From the NCBI GenBank assembly GCA_024752435.1, contig CP103025.1, positions 248,001 to 312,000 of the forward strand: a stretch of 64,000 bases of DNA, read 5' to 3'. The DNA comes from Allantophomopsis cytisporea. Lineage: Eukaryota; Ascomycota; Leotiomycetes; Phacidiales; Phacidiaceae. The translations under genes were made by a program, and so were the position numbers. The notes under the pieces were generated by a model that was not told the DNA's origin, searched no databases, and saw only the letters and a list, made by a program, of their open reading frames with translations. This document shows positions 11,521-22,666 of this stretch, in pieces (position 1 is the first letter of the stretch; each line of letters begins with the position of its first letter).

Positions 11521-13117
11521 ATGGCAGGTGTATCAGATTCAGCAAAGCTCAATGTGGCGATAGTCGGCAGCGGCATTGCCGGTCTCACAGCCGCCATCGC
11601 ATTGCGAAGACATCCTAACATCAATGTCACCTTATTCGATAAAGCGACTGAATTGAAAGAGATTGGTGCCAGTATAGCGCTTGGACCTAATGGTCTACGA
11701 ACACTTGAGAGATTGGGATTGAAAAATGCTATCTCTGATGATGTCGCTTTCCGCGGACCTTCCAATGTACCTATGATATACAAACATGTAAGTTATTATT
11801 GTTTGTAGTATTAACAATAAAGGTACTTTGCTGTACTGACATAACAAATTGATAGTGGAAGACTGATGAAGTCATTGGAGTGGATGAGCATGAAAATGTA
11901 AATGAGCATTTGCACCATACGGCTCGTTATCATCGTGCACACCTGCACCAAGCACTGCTTGAAAACGTGCCCAAGGATATCATCCATCTTGGAAAGAAAA
12001 TCGTCTCTGTTCAGGCTGATCATCAGGAAGGTGTGACGTTGGAATTTGAGGATGGCACAGTAGCCAGTGCTGATCTTCTACTCGGAGCTGATGGTATTCG
12101 TTCGGTAGGTGCTTGATATAAAAGTCTTTTTTGATTGATAGCAACGTTTTTATTTCCTGTCCCCTTTTCAAGCAGCGTCAAATGAAATGCTGTGAATTTT
12201 ATTCAAAAGTTCAAAAATTCAACATCTTGTATTTTTGCTGACACGATTGCAGGGCGTCAGGAAATCTTTTGTTCCAGATTTTCAGCTTAAATGGAGCGGC
12301 TGGACAGCTTTCCGCTCTGTTTTCGACACATCCCTCGCAGAGTCTGTTCCTAATCTTCCAGCAGACTCGATACACTGGTGGGGGCCTGATACCAACTTCT
12401 TCGCCTCACGTCTTGGAAAGAATACTTACACTGTTGTTGGAGGTATACTCGAAGATCCTGATAACCCAGATGCAACCTACAAGGACACATCTTGGGATCA
12501 AGAGGCTAACGTAAAACTCCTGCGAGACAAGTACCAGGTAAGATGAAATCAAAATCTTCAGCTCCTAATCGTCTTTCTAATCAAAGCTTTTTAAGGATTG
12601 GAATCCCATTGTTAAAGGGCTCACTGAAGTCACACCCTATATCCACTTTTATCCTAATCTCTCCTGTTCTGCACCTTTGTCAACCTGGCTTTTCAACTCT
12701 CGCATCGCTCTTATTGGGGATGCAGCACATGCGCATGGAGGTGCTCACGCAACAGGTGGCTCACTTGCCATCGACGATGCCTATGCTTTTTACCTGTCCC
12801 TAATCTCACTTTATCCACTGACAGCGACGAAAAAACCATCAGTAGAAGAAATTGGCAAAGCTTTAAAGTTGTATGAAGATACACGTAAGCCTCATGCAGA
12901 GCGTCTATTGGAAGTTGTGATTGCAGCGAATCAGGCTAAAGCAGAAAAAGTTCGCACTGGAAAGCTGGAAACAGACGAGGAATTGAGAGCCAGAGCAGGC
13001 AAGGGGACTAATACTACATGGCTTCATGAGCATGATGTAGTCAAGACTTTCGAGGAAGTACTAAGGAAGAGTGAAGAGAGCTCTGCACCTCTTAGCCGGA
13101 TCTCTACGAAGTTGTAG
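11521..13117 (+). CDS. FAD-dependent monooxygenase (salicylate hydroxylase-like)
   Basis: This gene encodes a single-component aromatic hydroxylase/FAD monooxygenase, probably NAD(P)H-dependent. The exons are 11521-11787, 11856-12104, 12253-12537 and 12587-13117, giving 443 aa. All four exons are whole-codon and all introns are GT-AG. The FAD Rossmann motif GSGIAG is at 16-21, the central GADG motif lies in LLLGADGIRS near 163-172, and the second FAD motif GDAAHAHGGAHATGG begins near 311. The C-terminal part is rich in charged residues, and no signal peptide or membrane segment is seen. It is the intact partner of the divergent, broken transporter. Salicylate hydroxylase, 3-hydroxybenzoate 6-hydroxylase and tailoring monooxygenases of secondary metabolism all share these motifs, so the substrate stays open. 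Confidence 0.9.
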
Positions 13118-13884
13118 TACTATAGGATATGTATAGAATCCGTATCATCACTTCACACTACATGTATTTAGTAACTGATTCGATTTGCTCAATGGCTACA
13201 TGTTAGGAAACTTAGGATAGATAGCCAAGTGATTATTAAATATGTCAATCCAGTACCCAACACAAGAGGTGTTCCATTCTAAGATTGTAGTGGCATTGGG
13301 CGAGGAGTACGGGCACTTCCGTAATCACTAGCTCGTGGTGGTGACGATCCGAAAGCACTCTCATCACCCCTTGACCATGCCGACCGTTTTACGCCGCCGC
13401 TTTCAAGTCAATGAAATCCCTCTCGGTAAATGGTAACCCCCAAGTACATTGGCAATAGATGGTTAAAGGATGACATGAAAATTTAGCTTGGGGACGAAGA
13501 AGCAGTCTGTGGAAATTACTATGGGCTTGGGCGAGAAATGCCAGTGGAGGATCAATCATCAGACGGCAGCAAGAAAGGACAGAGGAATGAAATTACATCG
13601 TTGGCATTGAGAAGCTGGAAGAAGAACCAGAGAACCGATTGGTAGTTCACATTTCGTACGAGCACTCTATCACCTTTAGGCGCGTTAGATATTGAGAAAA
13701 CTACTCTGCTGCGAGCCAACGATGGCCAAACAACTATAACGAACTATTCATTTTCTGATCATATCTCCTAATCATTGCAGACTCCTAAAGCTATCAATCT
13801 TTATGAAACAAAAGCATTCAATGATCTAAGGAAGGCCTGAACCATTATTTCCCTTAACAGATCTCCTTATCCTTGTTCGGGTTG
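13118..13884. other. Convergent intergenic region
   Basis: This spacer lies between the 3' ends of the FAD monooxygenase and the first UstYa gene. No open frame or structured element of note is seen. Confidence 0.5.
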
Positions 13885-14875
13885 TTATTGTTCGTTTGCC
13901 TCGGGCCAAACACTTCCATCCTTCCTCCTTACCAAACCTTCCGTTAGACTGAACTTTCTCTTATCTACCCACTGCTCCAGGATACCCCAGTCCACACAAG
14001 TATGATCCACTCCATGATTTGGCATTGGCTCATTTTCTCTGCCCTCAACCCAATCGTGCGTGAAGACGGTCAGGTCTGGGCGACACATCAAGTACTCGCG
14101 AAGTCGCTCGATACAGTGCTCTGGTGGAAGAAAATCAATTAACAAGGGGACCGCAACCCTGGTGTGAGAAGCAACTTACCAATATGTATTGGGTAAACAT
14201 GTCCCGAAGGTATATCGAGCTGGACCTTAGCAGGGTCGTAGTACGAAGTAGCCATGGACTGGCGGACTGTTTTCAAACAATGAAGATGATGGAAGATTTC
14301 TAGGCTACCCCAGTAATCGCCGGAGTTGTCAGCAAGCTGAATCGACGTACGATTGAGATGGGCGAGGTCTGAAGGGGAGATGCGCATATTGTAGCCTATT
14401 GAGAGTCAGCAAGTTTACAAGACGCGTGCAAAGTCCAAATATACCTTTTAGTAAATCTTTCCACGCTTGATCAAGTTCTGGACTTGGGTTTCCCACGTAT
14501 TGCGATTCCGGAAGAACATCCGGGTCTCCTTGCACAAAAGTCTGTTTACGAAGCGGTATTGCCTTTTCTGCAGGCGCTGTATCGGCTTAGAACCGCACTT
14601 TGCAAATAAAAGCAGTACTCACAGTAAGACATTGATTGTTGGGTATCTACTCGGCATTGATTGACATTGAAATATCTGATATACGTGACCAGTCCAACTG
14701 TAATATACAATAGGACAAACGTTATATGAAGAAGTAGACCCCGTGACCAACAGATGCGCTCTCGTTGAGTAGGTAACTTGGAGACATCACTCGTAGCTCT
14801 AGCTCCACAGTCTTCTTCCAGATCTGTCGGCTGATTGAGAAGTTTCTCGTATGCAACTTGTGGCTCTCGAGACAT
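13885..14875 (-). CDS. UstYa-family (DUF3328) oxidase-like protein 1
   Basis: The exons are 14875-14623, 14576-14445, 14395-14180 and 14120-13885, giving 278 aa; all joins keep frame. One membrane helix lies at about residues 46-66, followed by the family pattern: YSPAEKAI near 84-91, PSPELDQAWKDLLKG near 112-129, then HHLHC at 164-168 and HIEHC at 199-203. The paired HxxHC motifs about 30 residues apart define the UstYa family. In ustiloxin, cyclochlorotine and related pathways these enzymes carry out oxidative cyclisation, chlorination or hydroxylation of peptides. The tail contains GVDHTCVDWG and ends with a KDGSVWPEANEQ motif. No disruption is seen. It lies 490 bp downstream of a small secreted protein gene on the same strand and 3.2 kb from a second UstYa gene, which suggests a peptide-tailoring locus; the product is unknown. 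Confidence 0.92.
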
Positions 14876-15364
14876 CTTCTCTTGTGGGCAAGAGTTAAGA
14901 ACAAAACGTGGTCTCAGAAGAGAAGCGGGAGATTGGCGAACAATAAGAGAAGTGCGAGCCTGGAGGTCTTTAAACCAGTTGGTCTACGTAACTAATGTAC
15001 TACCAACAAGACACGTGTAGGAGCTTAACAAGTTTTTAGAGTGCGGGATTATGGACGTCACCTCCTGCACTTCTACACGAACCCTACGAGATTGCATCCG
15101 GAGGGAAATTCCTATTTCAAGCGAGATCACTTCAGATGAGTTTGTGTGACAAAGCAACGCTCTCAGTGGACCAGCGGCTCAATTTGGTATCCTAAATGGT
15201 GGGCTAGCTAGGCTACAAACTCCATCCTCTGAGCTCACAACTGGCAAAACGCCCTGCCATTCCATCCCAAATACAATCCATGCTCCAATTTCCCTTCTCT
15301 CGTAGCATATCTTCGATCAAGATTTTAGAGCACCGGTAGAGCGTGAGTACTTGGTTTACGAGAT

Positions 15365-15693
15365 TTACTCGAAGAGAGAGTCAATGTCGCGCTTGACTTT
15401 AAGACAGGTTCCATTGTCTACGTCCTCATCTGGGTCGAAATCATCAAGACCCCTACGCTTGACGTTCTCGAGGTTGTAAATGGAGCGTTCGATGATGTCC
15501 ATGAACTCAGCTGGCCTGTTATTAGCTTCACTTCCATCTCTGCGCTATAATCTGCACAAAGCCTGTAAGTATGAGAGAAGAATCAATACTTACTACCACG
15601 GACTTTCAACTTGATTTTCTCAGAAGCAAAAGGTGCTGGAGCTGCGAGAGCGATGGCGGCAAAGGCCGTGGCAAGAATGACGGAGAACTTCAT
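15365..15693 (-). CDS. Small secreted protein with dibasic (Kex2-type) sites
   Basis: The exons are 15693-15594 and 15510-15365, giving 81 aa. The intron has a GTAAGT donor and a CAG acceptor, the only acceptor that keeps the second frame open. The start MKFSVILATAFAAIALA is a clear signal peptide. The mature part is acidic, has one cysteine (NGTCL), an N-glycosylation sequon, and two dibasic sites in a loosely repeated context: VKRRGLDDF and VKRDIDSLF. Fungal RiPP precursors of the UstA type have a signal peptide and Kex2-cleaved core units, and this gene lies between two UstYa genes. The repeat is weak and there is no aromatic-start core as in ustiloxin, so an ordinary small secreted protein or effector is the main alternative. 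Confidence 0.7.
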
Positions 15694-18083
15694 GATGATG
15701 GTTGTTTGTTGAAAGATATGAGTTAAGCTGATCTTGAACTAGAATTTGATGTGTAATGTTGAATATGATGTTGAGATGAAGGCTGGACTGTGAAGTTAGG
15801 GAAGATGGTTTTATTTGTAGACTTTCTGTTCCTACTGAATTAGCATTGGGCGTTGAAGAGTCTCTTGCCCTGGCTCTCCCCCTAGGGCGCTCCTATGCAT
15901 TAGGAATTGAGAAAACGAAGCCAACGTAAATAGCTTCATTTCAACAGATCTTCAAGATGCGTGTGATTTCTGGATGCATGCTGTTTGTATTACACAGCTT
16001 GTGAGATCTTAACCCGGGCACCATGTTCTACTACGCAAGTTCCATGATATCATGATCGACTCTTTTTCTGGTGTCCCCCTCGCTTGCAACACGTCTCACA
16101 TAGAGATCATTGCACTTCAAGAATTTCTCGTGAACATCTCTCCCTTTTTAGAACCATGTATATCTTTGATGTTAGTCTGTGTTACTTTCCACGACAAATG
16201 GGCGCAGTATACAAATCAGATTGATCGGATTATCTGTTCACTTCACGCTTTAAATTTTATCAAGACAATATCATAAAGAACAATATTCCCTCACAGCTTG
16301 TTATCAAGATAAAAATTTACAATTCTTGGTTCTTCGGTCACACTTCGGTCAGATAGACAAAGGTGAGGCAGACAACCATGAAAAGACTGTAACGTAACAA
16401 AATCAGGTTTCGAAGCTTGGTTTTGATGTCTGTACTTGGTAAGTCTGATGATATTGAGCAAGCACTGCATTAGAGGTCTTCACTTTTATTGCAAAGCAGA
16501 GACATTGAATACGAGATGATCGTATAGATTGCAGCAAAGTAGATGGCCCCGGAAGTCATTTAAAAGCTGTTGCCTTTCACAGGAGATCTGCTAGCTTCTT
16601 GCAGAGTATAATAGCACTTCTCGAGATGCTGGCAGAGAAGCGTACTTTTATATGCTCTTGATTGGTTAACACTGCTTAGTCATACATGCAATATAAACGT
16701 CAAGATAATATTATCACATACTTCCTCAATACCGCCAGTAGTTTCCGCCTCATCATAAGGGTTTGATATTCGGTTTATTCCGTGAAAATCACTTGAAGGG
16801 GTCAGTTGGTGTTAAGGTTATTTTACATTAGATGTGGTCCTATCAGTTAGTGTATGCAAACTTCTGCTCTGAAGATCTACCTAAATACGTCTATTGCCTT
16901 GATGTTGGACTTACACCTACACCTGAACATGCTTCCAGTGGTGCGGAGAAAACTTCCAAGAACTTTGAATTCACTAACGAATGAGTTGCTGCGTGGTACC
17001 ACCATGGTTCGCAGCACAACTTGTGTTTGAAAAGCTTACAATGGTTATGTGCGGGGTAAGGTCGGGGAATGGTACTACATCTCGAAGAAAGCCTGCATAC
17101 TGCGAATGGACACATAGTGGTACGACCCGAAAGCTTGTACTGCTATCTATTGTGGACCAAAATCGATTGGGTTAATGATACTGTCGAAAATGCGTGCATT
17201 AACTTGGCACGAAATTTCTGTCTGCACAGATCATGGTCCCTGGAAGTCTATACTTGTGAGAGTTTCTGCACGAGTCTTTTCTTGGGTTGTGCTAGCCGGT
17301 GGTCTCATAATTCCCACCTACTGGACAGGGATGGGAAGAGGGGGCTTGAAGACAACTGATGATACGAACTAAGAGTTTTGATGGCTACTGGCACTGACCT
17401 TCCGGCTGCATGAATACGAGTACTCCGCTTCAATCTTTGGTATGTACCGCATACATCGTTGATTTTGTATGAACTCATGACTTGTGTTCACAATGTGGCA
17501 CAGAGAGATGAAAACCTTGGCCTCTCATCACCCTCTTTCGTTGATGCCTGTGTTATAGCAAGAAAATTTCTACCTATATGATAACTGACCAGCGAATGGA
17601 AGTTAAGAAAACAGCACTTGGAGTACGAATTCCATGTAAATCTGATGGAGTCGACAAGGTCCCGTTATCTGCCTTGAAACTTGAACTGATTTCTATTCCG
17701 AATACCTCGAATATTTTCTTTTACTACGCGTACAGAATGGGGAGCTCTGTCTATTTGCCAGCATAGATCTTGCATTCTAGTTCAATGCTTCTTCATAGTC
17801 TATCTACCATCATTGATCCGGGTTCCTCCTTTTTTCTATTGTTTAAAAGTTTCTTGGTATTGGTGATATGCGATGATATTTTGACTTGTATGCAGGATAT
17901 TGGTCAATATCCTAAGCCAGAATTGTGAAGGAAATTATTATCATGAACTTCCTACGAGCTCATCTTAGCAGTTGTCAGTTTGCGTCATTACATTTTCTCC
18001 AAGCCAAGGCTATCTCTAAAGCAAGACCAATCGGAAGTAGAATTCGTACACCAAATCTCGCTACGTTGATCTACTTTCTCTGA
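15694..18083. other. Intergenic, no recognised gene
   Basis: This 2.4-kb spacer separates the small secreted protein from the second UstYa gene. Open frames exist (for example around 16050-16280, 16980-17370 and 17580-17766) but none has a recognisable domain, signal peptide plus intron structure, or overlap-free context. A diverged or very small peptide gene could be missed here. Confidence 0.4.
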
Positions 18084-19206
18084 CTACATATCCATTTTGT
18101 TCCAAGGTTCCCCTTTACTCTCCCAATACGCATTGTGTGCTGGCACCGGATTCGTGCCATCCCAAGGATGTGGGACAACTCCTTAATCCGATCAATACCG
18201 TTATTTCTAGACTTCAGAGTTGAGGAGCCAGTGATTTAGTACTTACCTGTCTTGGGGTGCCTGATAATATCGCCGTGGCTATTGAAGTTGTGACTTTGTA
18301 CCCAGTTGGTCAGCCTCTCCCAATTTGCGCACTTGTGATTACCTCCAGGTACGATTTGTGGGTAAGGTGTTCGATCCCACCACTCGTAACTCATGATAGT
18401 CATGTCAGCGTGACACATGGAAGCCTGTCTCAAACTACAGCAAAACTAGAGTTTCAGCAATGTCTATCATCCGGGACTTTCACCTCTTACCCATCAATAC
18501 AATGATCAACGTGCACGTTGAGCTCCCCGGGTGCATGTGGGTAACGTGCTGCCGTCCTAGGATAATGCTCTGGGAGAAAATACTCGCGTATAGTTCGAAG
18601 GCAATGGATCTCGTGTAAAAAAGCTGGAACAGCCATTCCGTCTCCAGAGCCATCGGTCAATTGAACCATAGTGGAATTTGGGGAGCTTGGCGATGCCCAG
18701 CCTTGGTCAGGTACACGAAGAGAGTATCCTATCTCGAAGTTGAGCAGAGTATGTTTAATGAGGTCGATGAGAGCAGTGATATTACCTCTCATAAGCTTCT
18801 GCCATGCTGCATCAAGTTCAGGGCGAGGGGGGCCTCTGTATGGGCTTTCATGATCGTGGAAAATATCATCGTGCGGTCGAAGTTCCCACTGAATAGCTTC
18901 GTCAGTGTATTCTATGACTCACGTCAGTTAGGTCTATTACAAGAAAGACGACCATCTACCATGAGAAACGAGGTTAACATAGTCAAAACCTGAGTGCCTC
19001 TTTTCCACAATTTGCAAGCTGCTTGCGAGAAGGATCGTGTTGATAGCCACCAGTACACAGTTGAGTATAAGAACTCCAAACTGCCATCTCATCCGTTTGC
19101 GTTCCATCTTCGTAGCTCTCACCTCATTGTCCTCACCAAGAAGGTGACGGGAGACGCTGGCACAGGTCTCTGAAGATGTTTCATCATCGAAACTTGGTTT
19201 CTCCAT
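18084..19206 (-). CDS. UstYa-family (DUF3328) oxidase-like protein 2
   Basis: Five exons (19206-18960, 18911-18786, 18728-18491, 18434-18247 and 18181-18084) give 298 aa with consistent phases. A membrane helix lies at about 42-64, then the family signatures FDYVNLVSHEYTDEAI, PPRPELDAAWQKLMRG, HEIHC at 163-167 and HVDHC at 197-201, followed by LRQASMCHADMTI and a tail ending VVPHPWDGTNPVPAHNAYWE. This is a full-length, canonical member. The tail differs from UstYa 1, so the two are paralogues rather than a recent tandem copy; in known dikaritin pathways two different UstYa proteins work together. The gene diverges from the intronless HxxHC protein at 20497 across 1.3 kb. The catalysed reaction cannot be inferred. 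Confidence 0.93.
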
Positions 19207-19861
19207 GGTGTTGATGATTTGAGACTGTATGTCGAGAGCTGAGTATCCAAGGAGAGGAAGTAGGGACCATAGAACGGGGAAAATACATTGTAGTCGGAAT
19301 GTATCTGGGAAGTAGAAGAGAAATGTGGGCGATGTCAATCCCCGTACTTTGGAGTTCAGAAGACCCATGCTCCATCATTGGCTGCATGATTCTGTTGTCT
19401 TTCCTGAATGGTGTTGAACGTCCAAGTTCAAAAATGCATAGGCAAACAGTTAAGTGGTCGGCTGCATAGCTAGGGCGGTTAGACAGAGTACACAACCAAA
19501 AAGTCTGACCGTAACTGCACCACTTTCCTTGTCATTGTATAAACTCAATTCTTATACACACCAAGTGCCTCGTATATACTCGTGTAAGCTTTTATTGCGC
19601 ACGGACTGACATAGGAGGCGTTAGTTGAAAAATCAATGTCACTGTTGAGACCTGATGATACTTATTAAGAGCTCTTAAATTTCCAACGACACCAATGGAT
19701 AAAGACTTTGTATAACCTATCGATACCATCTTGTAACTTAATACATATTTAGTGAACTCTATGTGATTGTAATGTTTCTTGGCAGTACGTCAATTCAAAG
19801 CCTGGCATCTAAGAAAATCAAGCTTCGCGGAATATTATGGAACTTATGTATGGGGTGCATG

Positions 19862-19895
19862 AAAGCGAACAATAGCTGACAGGGAAAGTGGTGCA
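19862..19895. repeat. Partial copy of the 5248-5349 repeat unit
   Basis: AAAGCGAAC, then TAGCTGACAGGGAAAG, matches the two ends of the 51-bp unit seen at 5248-5349, with the middle missing. It is short but distinctive. Confidence 0.45.
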
Positions 19896-20106
19896 TTTAC
19901 AGGTGTAGGGATTTCGATGCCAACCCCGACAGGATCGAAGTTCAGCTACTGGTAGAACTAATGTGCATACTACTGCGTGCGCCGCAATGGAGTACCCAGT
20001 CTGACACAAAATCATCGGCCCTGCAACCCAGCCTTATCTCGTATATAGCTACTAAAGTTAAGTTATATCGGCGCTAGAACTAACCGATAATATCATGCAT
20101 GAACAC

Positions 20107-20132
20107 GGTACGGCACGGTACGGCACGGCACG
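20107..20132. repeat. CGGTA/CGGCA short tandem repeat
   Basis: Several direct units of ACGGTACGGC and ACGGCACGGC lie in the divergent promoter region about 370 bp upstream of the HxxHC protein gene. They are seen directly; a regulatory role is inference. Confidence 0.6.
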
Positions 20133-20496
20133 AGACTATAGCGACATAATTCAAAGCCATGTCCATACCATCCTTGTACTGCCGGTAGTCGCATAAGCCT
20201 GGGTTGGGTACTTTAGTAGGAAGGATGTAATTAGGCTCCGCTCGAAAGCGATCAGATATGCTCGGTCGATCACTCACGTCTTCACATGGTCATTCGACAG
20301 ATTTGCCATCTTGTACTGTAACAATTGTACGCCGTTGTATTCCCGCATATCTGCACACATCTTGGTGCCGTGTAATATCTAAAATTCCCAAGATAGAGCA
20401 AATCTCACATTTTCTCGTCGCTGCTCAAGAAGATATTTCCTTCTCATCTCTGATCACTTCCCTCGAATACCTAGGCTTCTCAATATTGCATCCATC

Positions 20497-21309
20497 ATGG
20501 TGATTCTGTCTTGGCTTAGGGATAAATCCCAATGTTATGACTCCCTTCCTTCTTCAGAAGCTCGAGACCGATCTCCGTACGCCCCATCACTTTCCGAAAA
20601 CCCCAATCCATCACCGAGATCTGAATTCAAATTTAATAAGCTTGCGGTGGGCGGAGTAGTACTTTCACTCCTCTTACTCTTGCTTGGTTTTTTTACTGCC
20701 TTACATATTTATGCCCCATCCGATCAAGGCTTTCCAGAGTCAAAGCCCTCCTATACATTTCCAGACGCAAATGACGAGCCGCAAGACTCTTCGAGTTATT
20801 CGCTTTATCCCAACATCCGTTCAGGCTCCCTGCAGTACGATCTCCTGACCTCCGGAGGCTGGAATTATAGCCATCCCATTCCTTCACCTTGCGGTCGAAC
20901 TCCAGCCAGTGCTCGTGCCGCCGGCTGCCGATTCAGTGCCATGACTTTCGGGTGGTATCCGCAAGACTGCTATGACGAGCAGCTAGAGAACGACTTCCTG
21001 CTGATGGCCAACTGGACCTGGCACAGGGATGATACGCTCTCGGAGCAGTCGATTTTGAATCGAAATGATGTAGTGCGGGGAGATCTGCACAGAGCGTTCG
21101 TGTCGGCCGAGTTTCACTCAGAACACTGCCGATTTTCGAGTCGAAAGTTGTTGAGGGCATTGTTAGGGGCAGATAACGTGCTGGTGGATAACTATGTGGT
21201 TCGAATGGGTCACTTGAGGCACTGTGAGAAGTTCACCCAGGAAGCTAACAAAGGAAGAGTGTTTGCTGCGAAAGGAGTAGCCAAGTACTTCGATTGTATT
21301 ATGATATGA
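20497..21309 (+). CDS. HxxHC membrane protein, distant UstYa relative
   Basis: This is an intronless gene of 270 aa. It has a strong membrane helix at about 50-71 (VVLSLLLLLLGFF) and a luminal-side domain with CGRTPASARAAGCRF (132-146), WYPQDCYDEQLENDF (153-167), HSEHC at 207-211 and HLRHC at 239-243. The two HxxHC motifs with similar spacing echo UstYa. The CG..AR..GC and D.EL..DF blocks belong to a separate fungal group of the same general fold and order, as I recall it. It has no introns, unlike the two UstYa genes nearby. The start ATG precedes a cytosolic Ser/Pro-rich stretch and gives the only sensible length. Its divergent pairing with UstYa 2 supports a role in the same tailoring process; this is inference. 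Confidence 0.85.
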   Translation: MVILSWLRDKSQCYDSLPSSEARDRSPYAPSLSENPNPSPRSEFKFNKLAVGGVVLSLLLLLLGFFTALHIYAPSDQGFPESKPSYTFPDANDEPQDSSSYSLYPNIRSGSLQYDLLTSGGWNYSHPIPSPCGRTPASARAAGCRFSAMTFGWYPQDCYDEQLENDFLLMANWTWHRDDTLSEQSILNRNDVVRGDLHRAFVSAEFHSEHCRFSSRKLLRALLGADNVLVDNYVVRMGHLRHCEKFTQEANKGRVFAAKGVAKYFDCIMI

Positions 21310-21887
21310 AGGAAGGAGTTTAGAGCTGTAATAGGAAATAACATGAAATGTAGTTGAGGGTACTGCGGTGCTTTCTATTCTTCCTTATTCAGCTGCTTAT
21401 CTCAGAATCGATGTAATCCTCATGCAGTCTCAAGCGAGACCTTTGCAGCTACTTATATTCAGGTATGTTTAGATGTTGACATCTCAATCCCATCATTCGG
21501 CTTTCAGATAAGGCTCCAAGCTGAATCCCTCTCTACCAGAGTCATTCCTCAAAAACACCACATCGAATTACTCTTTGTCCTCGTCCGCGTATTTTGACAG
21601 ATCGATCTGCTTTTCTCCAAACAAAATCCAATTCTCATACATCTTCAAACACACGAGCACAATCTCCAGCATTCTCCTCAAATCGATCGTGCCCATCTAT
21701 TTATCAATCCTGAGAGCGGCGACTTTATAGAGACAAGATCAATGATCAACACAGGCTTCATCTCATCTCAAAGTATCAAGGGCCGCTATAGTACACGTTA
21801 TTAATAGTTAAAGACTTCTATCGACCCACCCACCTCTTCGACGCCCACCGCTCGAAAAAGGAGCAAAAACTACGAAATAACCAAAAA
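21310..21887. other. Intergenic spacer
   Basis: No gene is recognised between the HxxHC protein and the 5S rRNA gene. A run of A residues at 21883-21888 is the T-run terminator of the 5S gene read on the minus strand. Confidence 0.5.
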
Positions 21888-22006
21888 ACATACAACAGTA
21901 GGGATTCGCTGGTGGTCACCCACCCAACTACTAGTCTACCGATCTGAGGTTTATGTATGGCAGAGCGGACGGGATGCCCAGTTCTCCTCAGTCTGTGGTC
22001 GTATGT
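21888..22006 (-). rRNA. 5S ribosomal RNA gene
   Basis: On the minus strand the 119-nt sequence begins ACATACGACC and ends GTTGTATGT, which pair to close helix I. Between them lie the fungal 5S landmarks GGGCATCCCGTCCGCTCT, TAGTAGTTGGGTGGGTGACC and ACCAGCGAAT. Six T residues follow at the 3' end as a Pol III terminator. The length and termini fit a functional gene. It stands alone between protein genes, as in fungi with dispersed 5S genes. A truncated relative lies at 1349-1407. Confidence 0.95.
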
Positions 22007-22666
22007 GCTAGAATAAGATGTATTTAATTAAATATATCTTTGCAAAAGCGGGGTATGCTTGGCGTTTTATGCGAAACCTCCAAGACCATAAATAATTAGT
22101 GGCTGAAGCGAGCCAACCCTCTATCCAACAGACTGACACTGAAAACAATGCTTCTCAACACCGCCGCATCACTTCAGCCTTGTCGTTAGGTACCTTCACA
22201 TCTATCTAATGAATACTTGAAAAGAACGCCATCGCCTGCATGTTGATATCCTCTTCTACACCTTTCGACAGAAGGGAGAAGCTGGCCTGCAAGGCTTCCA
22301 TGTCCAGTCTCACTCAGATCTCATTCAGATCACCGTTATGTCCTTTTAGGAAGGTAAAAAGTGCCAGCTACATGTAAATCCCTTGTGACATACAGCTACA
22401 TGAAACCCATTTTCTGCAGTAAGATGTACTTCTGAGGTTTGTTTAGCCTATGACATGAATGAAGTCATATGTTCCGCGCAGAAACATGTACCTCTTATAC
22501 AACCTCGTTGGGGGCGGAAAATTACCTCTGTAACCAAATAAAACTCTAGAATTGCCCGCCGAAAGTTGTGCCTTCTACTTACTATAATCCCTTACTGTAG
22601 GCTTCAATGCTCTCCCATACCCTTATAATCATTAAAGCTACACCGAAGGCGCGATAAAACGCTCTA
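22007..22666. other. Intergenic spacer
   Basis: AT-rich with no supported gene. It presumably contains the promoter of the single-pass membrane protein that starts at 22667. Confidence 0.5.

Larger units (their letters stand above)
19207..20496. promoter_or_regulatory. Divergent region between two HxxHC genes
   Basis: This spacer lies between the start of UstYa 2 (minus) and the HxxHC membrane protein (plus), so it should contain both promoters. It holds a fragment of the 51-bp repeat (19862-19895) and a short CGGTA/CGGCA repeat (about 20107-20132). CGG-containing repeats are candidate Zn2Cys6 contact sites, but this is speculation. No gene is recognised. Confidence 0.4.

Noticed and set aside
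16052..17766. Several 60-95-codon frames between the small secreted gene and UstYa 2
   Set aside because: No signal peptide with dibasic repeats, no domain; not a convincing precursor.
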